Notes under the pieces: generated by a model | Told to the model about the DNA's origin: nothing | The model's input: only the letters and a program-made list of their open reading frames with translations | Databases searched by the model: none | NCBI RefSeq assembly: GCF_030867145.1 | Contig: NC_134418.1 | Coordinates: 622,501-686,500 of the forward strand | Direction: 5' to 3' | Length of the DNA: 64,000 bases | From: Opisthocomus hoazin | Taxonomy: Eukaryota; Chordata; Aves; Opisthocomiformes; Opisthocomidae | In this document: positions 22,834 through 31,777 of the stretch, piece by piece | Position numbering within the stretch: the stretch's first letter is position 1 | Layout of the letters: the number at the start of each line of letters is the position of its first letter | Made by a program: the position numbers and the translations under genes

Positions 22834-24460
22834 GGCGAGAGCTTACCGAGGAGCATGGGGGGGGGTCTGGACGGACAGACGGGCGGGGGAGGTCACCCCG
22901 CACCCCGCGCCGCGGGACGCTCAGCTCCGCCGGGGCACCGGAGACCCCCGCCCGGCCCGCACCGAGCCCCGCGCCCCGCCGCGCTTCCCCCGGGCTGCGG
23001 ACCCCGCGTTCCCCGCCCCCGAGTGCCGGGGGGTCCCCTCGGGGGGTCCGGCACTGCCGGGGGGGTCACCCGGTACCGGCCCCGGCGGGGGGGGGGGTGT
23101 GGGGGTGTCCATCGGTCCGTCTGCGCGCGCGTCCGTGCGTGTTTATGCGTGGCCGTGTCTCCAGCCCCACGCGCGCACCCCCACGCCGGGTGCGGGGGGG
23201 GACAGGACCCTCGGGGGGGGCACACGGGTCCCGCCGTGACGGATCCCCTCCGAGGGAATGCACCCCGAGCGGGGCGGGGGTCGGCACCGCGCTCCCCTCC
23301 GCACCTGCCCCGGCCGTGGGGGGGGGGGGGTGTCCACGCCGCGCGCCTCGTGACTTCGTCCCGCGGTGACGTCACCGCACGAAGCGGTGACGTCACTCTC
23401 CGGAGAGCGGGGCGGTCGGGGGGGGCCGCGGGCGGGAGCCCCGCGCGGGGGGTGCGGGCAGTCGGGGGGGTCCCGCGGGGCCCGGTCACCGCAGCTATGC
23501 GGCCCCCCCCCCCCCCCCGCGCTGATCTCGTTACGGCGGTGCAAACTTCCGAAGGCAGAGCCGCCCCCCCCGCCCCCCCCCGGTATTTTCTCCGGTTTTA
23601 ATTGCATTGTCCCGCCCCTCCCCCCGCGCCGCAGCCGCCCGGCCGGGGGGGGGAGGGGGAGAAATGAGATTTCGCCTGAAAGCGCCTTTGAGCTTCCCCC
23701 GGGGGGGCCGCGCTGGGTTTGACGGGCGGGGGCGGCTGCTGCGCGCCGAGACCCCCGCCGAACCCCCCCTCCGCCGCCCCCCCGGCCCTGCCCAGCAGCC
23801 CGGGTAACCACCGGGGGGGCGACCCGGGGGGCACGGCGAGGGGAGGGGGCGGCCACCCCCCCCCTCGCCTCCCCGCGGGTGCGGAGACCCCGGAGGCGGG
23901 GACGGGCAGGGAGAGACAACCCGGGCGGGGGGGAGGGGGTGTCCCGGGGGGCCCCTCTGCCTCCCTGCCCCCCCCCTCCCCTGTGCCTCGGGAGTGGCCG
24001 TGTCCCCCCCCCCGGCAGAGCCCACCCCGCACCGGCCGTGCGCGTGCCCGCGGGGGCGGCGGGACCGGCCCCGGAGATGAGCTCAGGCCCGGGCCCGTCC
24101 CCCCCCCCGCTGACGGGAGGGAGCAGCTGCGCGACCACCGCCCCCCCCCCCCCCGCGGGCCTCCCCCCGCCGGGACCCCGCGGCAGCCGGGGCCGGGGGG
24201 GAGCCGGCTCGGAGGAGGGGGCTCAGACCCCCGGCAGCTCGTCCCGACCCCCCCCCCGCGCACCCCCGTCCTCTCTCGGTGCGGGGCGCTGAGGGGGTCC
24301 CGGGGGGGGGCTGTGGGGGGCTCCCCCCGGCCGGGCGGCTGCCGGAGCGCAGGGGGGGCCGCGGGGGGTCCCGCCGCCGCGGGGGGTCCGCCAGGCCCAG
24401 CCCCCCCCCCCCCCTCCAATTTTCCGGCTGACGAACTCGGCCGCCGCTCCCTGACAGCCT
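22834..24460. other. Gene-free CpG-rich intergenic DNA
   Basis: No exon or protein similarity was found on either strand. The stretch is CpG-island-like with long G and C runs and a TG/CG-alternating patch at 23125-23165. The only clear motif is the CRE pair at 23367-23395, annotated separately. Confidence 0.5.
23367..23395. promoter_or_regulatory. Two palindromic cAMP-response elements
   Basis: TGACGTCA occurs at 23367-23374 and again at 23388-23395, centre to centre 21 bp, in the repeated context GGTGACGTCAC. This is the full CREB/ATF palindrome. Pairs two helical turns apart within a CpG island are typical of CREB-regulated promoters. No gene start is recognisable next to it. Confidence 0.6.
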
Positions 24461-24469
24461 CCGCGGCCC

Positions 24470-24560
24470 GCGTTAATTTCTTTTAACTCGTGATTAATTA
24501 CTCGCTGTCTCCCGCGCTCCTTCCCCCCGCCGCTCATTTGCATATTAATCAAATTCTGCT
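24470..24560. promoter_or_regulatory. AT-rich island with octamer and homeodomain motifs
   Basis: The island contains GTTAATTTCTTTTAACTCG, GATTAATTACTC (24492-24503) and a perfect POU octamer ATTTGCAT (24536-24543) followed by ATTAATCAAATTC. It is sharply bounded by GC-rich DNA and no frame is coding. Its position about 1.7 kb after LBX2 and its motif content suggest a conserved enhancer, by inference. Confidence 0.4.
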
Positions 24561-24992
24561 CCGCGGCCCCCCCGGCCCCTCCCCGCGGCTGCTGCTCCCT
24601 GGGGGGGGGGGGGGGTCGGCAGCGGGGACGTGTCCCGAGGTGGGGGGGTAAGGGGGGCTGTACGGCCGGGGCTGGGACCCCGGTACCCGCGCCCGGGGTG
24701 GGGTGGGGGGAACCGGGGGGCGGAGCCGGGGGGGGGGGCGTGGCATGGGGCGGAGCCACCGCCCAGCCCCGCCCCGGAGCCGCCGCGTGGGCCGAGGCCG
24801 CCCCCTGGCGGTCGGGGTGGGGGGAGCGGGGGACACCCCCCGGCGTGGGAAGAACCCCTCGGCCCGGCAGCGGGGGGTGCCTGGGGGGGCCCGGGAACGG
24901 GGGGGAAGGGGGGGATAGGGGGGGGAAGGGGGGAGCAGACGGACGGACGGACGGACGGAGGAAAGGGACAGACAGACGGCCGCTGGCTCTGT

Positions 24993-24998
24993 TTTATT
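24993..24998 (-). terminator. Polyadenylation signal of the TTC31-like gene
   Basis: Minus-strand AATAAA in the context GGTTCTTAATAAAACAG, about 360 bp past the stop codon of the minus-strand gene. Confidence 0.75.
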
Positions 24999-25359
24999 AA
25001 GAACCCCGGATCGAGTACAAACCCCCCCCCCGCACCCCCCGGGGGCACTGCCCCACGGCAGCCCCCCAGCCCCCAGCCCCGGCCGGACCCCCGCGCCCCC
25101 CCTGGGCAGGCGAGCCCTGGGCCCAGGGCAGGGCTGGGGCGCGGGTGGGGGGCGGCAGGACAGCCCCCCCCCCCTCCCCCCGGGCACAGGAGGGGGGGCC
25201 GGGACCCCCACCCGGAGGTGGTGGGGTGGGGGGGCAGAGCCCGCTGCCCGCAGGGGCAAAGGCAGAGGCAGGGCCCAGCTCGGTGCTGGGAGCCAGGCAC
25301 CCCGCTGCCGGGGGTCCGGCTGCCCCGTGGCTGCTGGCAGTGCTGGGGCGAGCCCCCGG

Positions 25360-27428
25360 CTAAAGGAGCCCCCGGGGGGGGGCACCCACCCCGCCGCGGG
25401 GCTGCGGGGGCTGCCGGGGGGCCGGGGTGGCGTGGGACGGGTGCTTGAGCTGCAGTGTCAGCCTGCAGCCCCCCAGCTCGGCGTCCTGCGGGGAGGGCAG
25501 CCGCGCTGGGCGGGGGGCGGGGGGCAGGACGGGCACCCCCTGCCCCCCCCGGTGCGGTGCCCCCCGGCGCGGTGCCCCCCGGCGCGGTGCCCACCTGCAT
25601 GGCAGCGTAGGCCGCCTCCGCCGCCGCCTTCCGCGCGTAGTTGACGAAGGCGCAGCGTCTCTCCGGCAGCGTCCGGACGAAGCGGATCTCCCCAAACCTG
25701 CGGGATGGGGGGGGGGCTTAGGGACCCCCGGACCCCCCCCGCGGGGTGTGCTCCCCGGGCCAGGAGTGCCGGGGAACGGGGACGGGGCTGGCGGGGGCAC
25801 CGGGTGGGCACAGAGCTGGCAGGGCACGGGGACAGGGACGTGGTGACACGGGGCAGGATGGGCATGGGGCTGGTGGGGCACGGGGAGGGTGACGTGGGGC
25901 AGAGACATGGTGACGTGGGGCAGGATGCACGTGGGGCTGGCAGGGCACCAGGATGGTGACATGGGGCAGTGACATGGTGACATGGTGACACAGGGCAGGA
26001 CGGGCGCGGGGCTGCCAGGGCACCGGGAGGGTGATGGGGAGCAGGGCACGGGGACAGTGACGTGGTGACACAGGGCAGGACGGGCATGGGGCTGGCACGG
26101 CACCGGGGTGGTGGCATGGGGCAGTGACGTGGTGACGTGGGGCAGGATGCACGTGGGGCTGGTAGGGCAGCGGGATGGGGACGTGGGGAAGTGACACGGT
26201 GACGTGGGGCAGGACGGGCACAGGGCCATGAGGCTGCGGGGCAGGGGGGCCATGGGGCCGCGGGGCAGGGGGCCGTGGGGCAGGGGGCCGTGGGGCAGGG
26301 GGGCCGGGGGCCGTGGGGCAGGGGGCCGTGGGGCAGGGGGGCCGCGGGGCAGGGGGCCGTGGGGCAGGGGGGCTGGGGGCCGCGGGGCAGGGGGCCGCGC
26401 TCACCGGCCGAAGCAGCGGCGCAGAACCCTCTCGCCGACCCCGGCGCCGACGTTGCCCACCCAGAGCGGGAAGCAGCCCCTGCCAACCGCCCGGCGTCAC
26501 CGGCTGCGCGTCACCCCACGCGGGGCCGGGGCTGCCCCGGCACCCCCCGCTGCCGCCCCCCACCCCCCCGTGTCCCCGTGCCCACCTGGCGGGGTGGCTG
26601 GGGGGCAGCGTCTGGCGGTCGCTGGCCGGGCCCCGCGCCGGGCTCCGGGGGCTGACGGCGGGCACGGAGCCGCGGGGGGTCCCGCTGCCGGCAGCTCCCG
26701 CGCGCCCGCTCCCCTGCCAGGGGGCCGGGCAGGCTCAGCCGCGCCCTGCCAAGGCCCCCCAGCCCCCCGAGACCCCCCCAGCCCCCAGAGACCTCCACCC
26801 AGCCCCGAGACCCCCGCCCAGCCCCGAGACCCCCGCCCAGCGCCCCCCACCCACCGGCTTTGCCAACGGCTCCAGAGCGGAACCACTGCCGGCGCCGAGA
26901 CCCCTTACGAGACCCCTTACGAGACCCCTTACCGGAGGGCGGCAGCGGGGGCTCCTCAGCCTGGGACGGGGACGCGGGGACCCCCCCGGGGCTGCTCTGG
27001 CCGTGGGGGTGGCTCTGCTGCAGGGAGAGGAGGTCAGAGCGCACGGGGCGGTGGCACCGGGATGGGGGTCTCACCCGCAGCAGGGCACGGGGATGGGGGT
27101 CTCACCCGGGGGTCTCACCCACCCGCAGCAGGGCGCAGGGACGGGGATGGGGGTCTCACCCGCAGCAGGGTGCGGGGATGGGGACGGGGGTCTCCCCGGG
27201 GGTCTCACCCACCCGCAGCAGGGCGCGGGGATGGGGACAGGACGGGGGTCTCCCCGGGGGTCTCACCCACCCGCAGCAGGGCGCGGGGGATGGGGACGGG
27301 ACGGGGGTCTCCCCGGGGGTCTCACCCACCCGCAGCAGGGCGCGGACGCCCTCCAGCTGCGCGGCCGCCTCGCCGGCCCCGTCCAGCCGCAGCAGCTCCT
27401 CGAAGGCGGCGGCCGCCTCGGCGTAGCG
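25360..27428 (-). CDS. TTC31: TPR/RRM protein in the TTC31 position, 5' part missing
   Basis: The visible exons, in transcription order, start with 27330-27428, which encodes one TPR-like helix pair (RYAEAAAAFEELLRLDG to GVRALLR). Then come a probable exon at about 26860-27020 and exons at 26586-26713, 26405-26479, 25595-25697 and 25360-25485. The last three join in frame to a complete RNA-recognition motif with RNP2 LWVGNV and RNP1 RCAFVNY, ending in TLQLKHP and a proline-rich tail before TAG. The junction between the second and third exons listed does not fit in phase and is unresolved. The 5' exons probably lie in the 200-N gap. Position and strand match human TTC31 next to LBX2. Whether mammalian TTC31 also carries this RRM is not something I can confirm, so the symbol rests on synteny plus the TPR. 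Function is unknown, and RNA binding is likely from the RRM. Confidence 0.65.
25790..26400. repeat. Intronic minisatellites of the TTC31-like gene
   Basis: From 25790 to about 26225 there are seven or so diverged copies of a unit of about 60 bp with GGGCAGGACGGGC, ATGGGGCTGGCAGGGCACC and GTGACATGGTGACA blocks. From 26230 to 26400 a shorter GGGGCAGGGGGCCGT unit takes over. The second array abuts the donor of the exon at 26405-26479. Confidence 0.88.
26897..26932 (-). repeat. Triplicated 12-mer GTAAGGGGTCTC
   Basis: Three perfect tandem copies on the gene strand, each beginning with a splice-donor-like GTAAGG. If retained in the exon they encode three Lys-Gly-Ser-Arg units. If used as donors they offer three alternative 5' splice sites. 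The sequence alone does not say which. Confidence 0.8.
27055..27345 (-). repeat. Minisatellite that includes an exon-intron junction
   Basis: Five to six copies of a unit of about 45-60 bp. On the minus strand each copy contains GCCCTGCTGCGG, the last bases of the TPR exon, followed by its donor GTGGGTGAGACC and then CCCGGGG and CCCATCCCC. The first copy is the functional junction at 27330. The others lie within the following intron. Confidence 0.85.
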
Positions 27429-27677
27429 CTGGGGCACGGCTGAGCCCCCCGCTGCCGCCCCCCGCTGCGCCCCCCCGGACCCCAGCCCCGCTGCGCCCCG
27501 CAGCCCCCCCCCCAGCTCCATGGTTACCTCGCAGCCCCCCGCCCAGTCCCACACCCACCTTGCAGCCCCCTGCCCAGTCCCACAGCCACCCCGCAGCCCC
27601 CCCCCCCCTCCCCGACCCTGCTCAGCCCTCCCAGCCCTGGCACCCCGCAGCCCCCCACTCATCCCGCAGCCCCCCAA

Positions 27678-27877
27678 NNNNNNNNNNNNNNNNNNNNNNN
27701 NNNNNNNNNNNNNNNNNNNNNNNNNNNNNNNNNNNNNNNNNNNNNNNNNNNNNNNNNNNNNNNNNNNNNNNNNNNNNNNNNNNNNNNNNNNNNNNNNNNN
27801 NNNNNNNNNNNNNNNNNNNNNNNNNNNNNNNNNNNNNNNNNNNNNNNNNNNNNNNNNNNNNNNNNNNNNNNNNNNNN
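27678..27877. other. Assembly gap of 200 N
   Basis: Exactly 200 N, a usual placeholder for a gap of unknown size. It separates the 5' ends of two divergent genes (TTC31-like and C2orf81), both of which lack their first exons. It also falls where seven genes lie in human. Confidence 0.98.
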
Positions 27878-27883
27878 ACACCC

Positions 27884-28115
27884 TAACCCCCCCCGCGACC
27901 CCCCCTGCGACCCCCGAAGCCCCCCCGACCCCCTCCCGCGACCCCCGAACCGCGCCCCGCGACACCCCCCGCGACCCCCGGCCCCCCCCTCCGCGACCCC
28001 CGAACCCCCTCCCGGTCCCCGACCCCTCCCGAGACGCCTGACCCCCCCCCACGACGCCCGACCCCCTCCCGCGACCACCGAACCCCCCCCGCGACCCCCG
28101 ACCCCCCCCGAGCCG
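27884..28115. repeat. CGCGACCCCCGAACCCCC array
   Basis: About 230 bp of imperfect CCCGCGACCCCCGA units directly beside the gap. It continues to the C-rich tract before the C2orf81 exon acceptor. Such sequence is hard to read and probably caused the gap. Confidence 0.88.
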
Positions 28116-28140
28116 GGGCTGAGCGCTGCCCCCCCCGCAG

Positions 28141-29922
28141 AGCGTGGCCGCGGCCGTGGGCTGGGCGCGGGACGAGATCGTGCGGGTGGCCCGGGGCCGC
28201 CCCCCGCCGCGGGACCCCGGGGACGCCGAGCCCGGGGGGGAGGACGAGGAGCCCCCGCCCTGCCCCCCCGACCCCTGGGCCCGGGGCTCCGTCCCCGTCT
28301 CGAGACCCGCCCAGGTGAGGCGGACCCCGACCTCGCGGGGAGGGGGTGCACCCCTGGGACACCCCTTGGACCCCGCCGGGACCCCCCAGGGACACCCCCG
28401 GGACCCCCCGGGATACCTTTGGAACCCCGGGACACCCCAGGGACACCTCAGGGACTCCCATGGACACTCCCGGGACCCCCCGGGACCCCCCCGACACCCC
28501 AGGGACACCCCTGGGGCACCCCCAGGACCCAGGGACACCCCCGGGACCCAGGGACACCCCTTGGACCCCACCGGGACCCCCCCTCCCGGGACCCCCCGGG
28601 ACACCTCCGGGACCCTGGCACCCGCCTGGGACACTTCGGGGACACCCTCGGGGCCCCGGGACACACCTGGGACACACCAGGGACACCCTGGGACCCCCCC
28701 GGACACCCCAGGGACACCCCTGGGACACCCTCAGGACCCAGAGACACCCCCGGGACACCCCTGGGACCCCTGGGACCACCTGGGACCCCGGGACACCCAC
28801 AGGACACCCCAGGGACACCTCCGGGACACCCCCGGGACCCAGGGACCCCCTAGGGACCCCCCAGGAAACCCCCAGGAACCCCTGGGACCCAGGGACACCC
28901 CTGGGACCCCCCGGGACCCCCCCAGGAACCCCCTGGGACTCCCTCGGGACCCTGAGACACCCCCAGGACACCCCTGGGACCCAGGGACACCCCCAGGACA
29001 CCCCAAGGACACCCCCAGGACACCCCAGGGACACCCCCGGGACCCCGGGACACCCCTGAGACCCCCAGGGGGGCCGAGGCTGAGGTCCTGGGCCGGGGTT
29101 TGGGGGTTGGGGGGGGGCCGTCGGGCCCCTCGACACCCCCGGCCCACAGCATGTCCCCCCCGGCCCCCTCCCACGCAGGACTCCGGCGGAAGGCGGGACC
29201 CCCCTGCGCAGCCCCCGTCTCCCGACCCGGGGCCATCGCACCTGGAGCTGCTGCCGGGCCAGCCGCCCCCCGCTCCGCAGCCCCCCGATGGAGACCCTCC
29301 CCGCGCCCGGCCCCCGCCAGCCCCGCTCTGCCCGCCCGGGCCCCCGGCTCCCTGCCCGCCGCCGGACCCCCCGCGACCCCTGGACAAGGGACGGCGTCCG
29401 CCACAGCCACCCCACAGGGACCCGGAGGGGAGCGGGGTGGCGGGGGGCTGCACCCCCCCGGTAACGCTCCCGTCACAGGGGGCCCCGCGCGGCGCGGGGG
29501 CGAAGCCGGAGGGGTCTGTCCCCGTGGTGAGGGTCCCCAGGCGGGGGTCCGGCAGCCGGCCCCGGCGCTGGGTCAGGCCCGGGGTGGAGGTGCTGGACGC
29601 CGAGGCCACGCCGCGACCCCCCGCCGCCCGCTGGCCCCTGCCCGGGGGTCCGGCCGCTGCGGGGGGGCCATGGCTGCGGCCGCCCTCCCTGGGGTCCCTG
29701 CAGCCCCTCGCTCCCCGGCCGCTCGGCCGCTTGCTGGCCTCGGCCCCACTGGCCCCCGGCGTCAGCGTCCAGCAGGGCGGCGGCAGGGAGCCCGGCGAGG
29801 AGGAGGAGGAGGAGGAAGAGCAGGAGACGAACGAGGCCAAGCGGGAGCTGCGACCCGTCCGCCCCGCCGTGCCCCCCCCGGCCTTCGCGACCCCGCGGCT
29901 CACGGGCGATGGTGGGCGTTGA
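28141..29922 (+). CDS. C2orf81: C2orf81 orthologue, last two exons
   Basis: Exon 28141-28314 has a clean acceptor and a GTGAGG donor and encodes SVAAAVGWARDEIVRV, then GGEDEEPPPCPPDPWARGSVPV. The block GEDEEP...W(A)xGSVPV is characteristic of the uncharacterised vertebrate protein C2orf81 (DUF4639). The final exon, 29179-29922, continues in phase for 247 residues. It is proline-rich and contains RRWVRPGVEVLDAEATPR, LGRLLASAPLAPGV and an acidic run of glutamates before TPRLTGDGGR and the stop. The N-terminal exons are missing, presumably in the gap. Gene order and strand relative to DCTN1, TTC31 and LBX2 match human. Molecular function is unknown. Confidence 0.78.
   Translation, partial: SVAAAVGWARDEIVRVARGRPPPRDPGDAEPGGEDEEPPPCPPDPWARGSVPVSRPAQVRRTPTSRGGGAPLGHPLDPAGTPQGHPRDPPGYLWNPGTPQGHLRDSHGHSRDPPGPPRHPRDTPGAPPGPRDTPGTQGHPLDPTGTPPPGTPRDTSGTLAPAWDTSGTPSGPRDTPGTHQGHPGTPPDTPGTPLGHPQDPETPPGHPWDPWDHLGPRDTHRTPQGHLRDTPGTQGPPRDPPGNPQEPLGPRDTPGTPRDPPRNPLGLPRDPETPPGHPWDPGTPPGHPKDTPRTPQGHPRDPGTPLRPPGGPRLRSWAGVWGLGGGRRAPRHPRPTACPPRPPPTQDSGGRRDPPAQPPSPDPGPSHLELLPGQPPPAPQPPDGDPPRARPPPAPLCPPGPPAPCPPPDPPRPLDKGRRPPQPPHRDPEGSGVAGGCTPPVTLPSQGAPRGAGAKPEGSVPVVRVPRRGSGSRPRRWVRPGVEVLDAEATPRPPAARWPLPGGPAAAGGPWLRPPSLGSLQPLAPRPLGRLLASAPLAPGVSVQQGGGREPGEEEEEEEEQETNEAKRELRPVRPAVPPPAFATPRLTGDGGR
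28325..29075 (+). repeat. GGGACACCCC minisatellite in the last C2orf81 intron
   Basis: About 750 bp of CCAGGGACACCCCTGGGACC-like units of 10-20 bp fill almost the whole intron. The reading frame stays open through the array, but splice sites on both sides and the low-complexity PRDTPGTP translation show it is intronic. Confidence 0.92.
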
Positions 29923-30116
29923 AGGCGGCGGACCCCCCTCCGCGCTGGCAGGGCAGCCGCCGCCCGTGGCCTTCCTCCCCGTCCTCCCCCTCGCTCCCCA
30001 AGCCCCCCATCCCGGAGCTCGTCCGCAGCCCGAGCTCCCGGAGAGACCCCTGCCCTGGGTGGGCACCCGTCACCGCGCCCGCGCCGGTCGCTGCACGCGG
30101 CGCGGGGCTGCGCCGA

Positions 30117-30122
30117 AATAAA
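30117..30122 (+). terminator. C2orf81: C2orf81 polyadenylation signal
   Basis: AATAAA in the context GCCGAAATAAAAAGG, about 195 bp after the stop codon. Confidence 0.8.
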
Positions 30123-30699
30123 AAGGGGATTCGAGGGGGTGAGATGTCCGGGTGGCTTCGCGGCGGGGGTCTCCGGGGGTCGGCCGCCCCCGAGCCGCTC
30201 TGCTCCCTGCGCCCCGAGCCGCCGCGGGGCCGTGCGCTGGCACCCCGGTTTTCTCCACAAAGAACCAGTTCCCGGCTGTGGGGGTCCGGGGCGACGCTGG
30301 GGACCTCGAGCCGGGGCTGCTCCGGCGGGACGGGGTGGGCAGGGGCTGCCCGGACGCCCACCCTGCCCCGCGTCCGTCCCCGCGCCCCAGCCTCCTCCGC
30401 CTCCCCGCGTGCTCCGGGCGCAGCGCGGCACCCCGGGGCCCCTCGCTGGGGCTGCCCCCCACCCCGGCCGACCCCTCCGGCGGTCCCTGCTCCCGCGGGG
30501 CCGTGGCTTCGGCCCCGGCTCGCGGCCGAGTGTCCCCGCGGGGCAGGACGGGGACCTTGGGGCTGCCCGGGGGGCATCGCCCGTCTGCAGTGGCCATGCC
30601 GGGGTGGCGGGGGGCTGCCCAGGGGGCACGGGGGACCCACGGCTCAGCCTCCCGCCTGCCCTGGGTACGAGCCCACCAAGAGGCTTTCCTGCCGGCCGT
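30123..30699. other. Short intergenic stretch between C2orf81 and the first CR1
   Basis: GC-rich, no recognisable exon, repeat or RNA gene. Confidence 0.5.
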
Positions 30700-31583
30700 C
30701 AGCCAGTTTGCTGGTGACACCGAACTGGGAGGAGCGGTGGACACAGCGTCAGGCTGTGCTGGATCCAGCGAGACCTGGGCAGGTGGAGAGCTGGGCAGAG
30801 AGGAACCTGATGGGGTTCAACCAGGGCAAGGGCAGGGTCCTGCCCCTGGGGAGGAACAACCCCAGGCACCAGGACAGGCTGGGGCGGCCCTGCTGGAGAG
30901 CAGCTCTGAGGGACTGGGAGTGCTGGGGGACGACAGAGTGACCCTGAGCCAGCAGCGTGCCCTGGGTGCCAAGAAGGGCGATGGGATCCTGGGGTGCATG
31001 AGGAGGAGTGTGGGCAGCAGGGCGAGGGAGGGTCTCCTCCCCTCTACACTGCCCTGGGGAGGCCCTATCTGCAGTGCTGGGTCCAGTGCTGGGCTCCCCA
31101 CTTCAAGAAAGATGAGGAGCTACTGGAGAGAGCCCAGCGCAGGGCTGCGAGGATGAGGAGGGGACTGGAACATCTCTGCTACGAGGAGAGGCTGAGGGAG
31201 CTGGGCTTGTTCAGCCTGGAGAAGAGAAGGCTGCGAGGGGACCTTCGAAATGCCTCTAAATATCTGCAGGGGGGGGGTCAGGAGGCCGGGGCCAGACTCT
31301 TCCCAGTGGTGCCCAGCGACAGGACAAGGGGCAACGGGCACAAACTGGAGCAGAGGAAGCTCCAGCTGAACCCGAGGAAGAACTTCTTCCCTCTGAGGGT
31401 GCCGGAGCCCTGGCCCAGGCTGCCCAGGGAGGCTGTGGAGTCTCCTTCTCTGGAGATATTCCAGCCCCCCTGGCCGCGGTGCTGTGCCCCCTGCTCTGGG
31501 TGACCCTGCTTGGGCAGGGGGCTGGGCTGGGGGACCCCAGAGGGCCCTGCCAACCCCCGGCCATGCTGGGATGCTGGGATTCT
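30700..31583 (+). mobile_element. CR1 LINE, 5'-truncated
   Basis: Encodes fragments of the CR1 ORF2 reverse transcriptase C terminus ([46 protein letters not shown]) and ends in the CR1 3' tail (CCATGCTGGGATTCTGT). Frames are interrupted relative to one another. It is about 0.9 kb, against several kb for a full element. It ends about 195 bp before the SDR gene start codon, within the promoter region. Confidence 0.92.
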
Positions 31584-31777
31584 GTCCCTCCTGGGGGCTC
31601 GGGGAGCAGCAGGGACCATGCCACGCCGTGCCGTGCCAGGGCTGCCGGGCTGGGCGAAGGTCCTTGGGTGACCTCCGGCCCCGGCCGGACTCTGTCCCCC
31701 AGCCACAGCCTGGTGCCGCAGCCGGGCCCCGTCCCCGTCCCCGTCCCCGTGCCCCGGCCGTGCCCCGCGCCGCAGCC

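Noticed and set aside
28144-29922. A single 592-codon C2orf81 exon
   Set aside because: The middle third is a PRDTPGTP minisatellite bounded by a good GTGAGG donor and a CCCACGCAG acceptor. The two-exon model is better.
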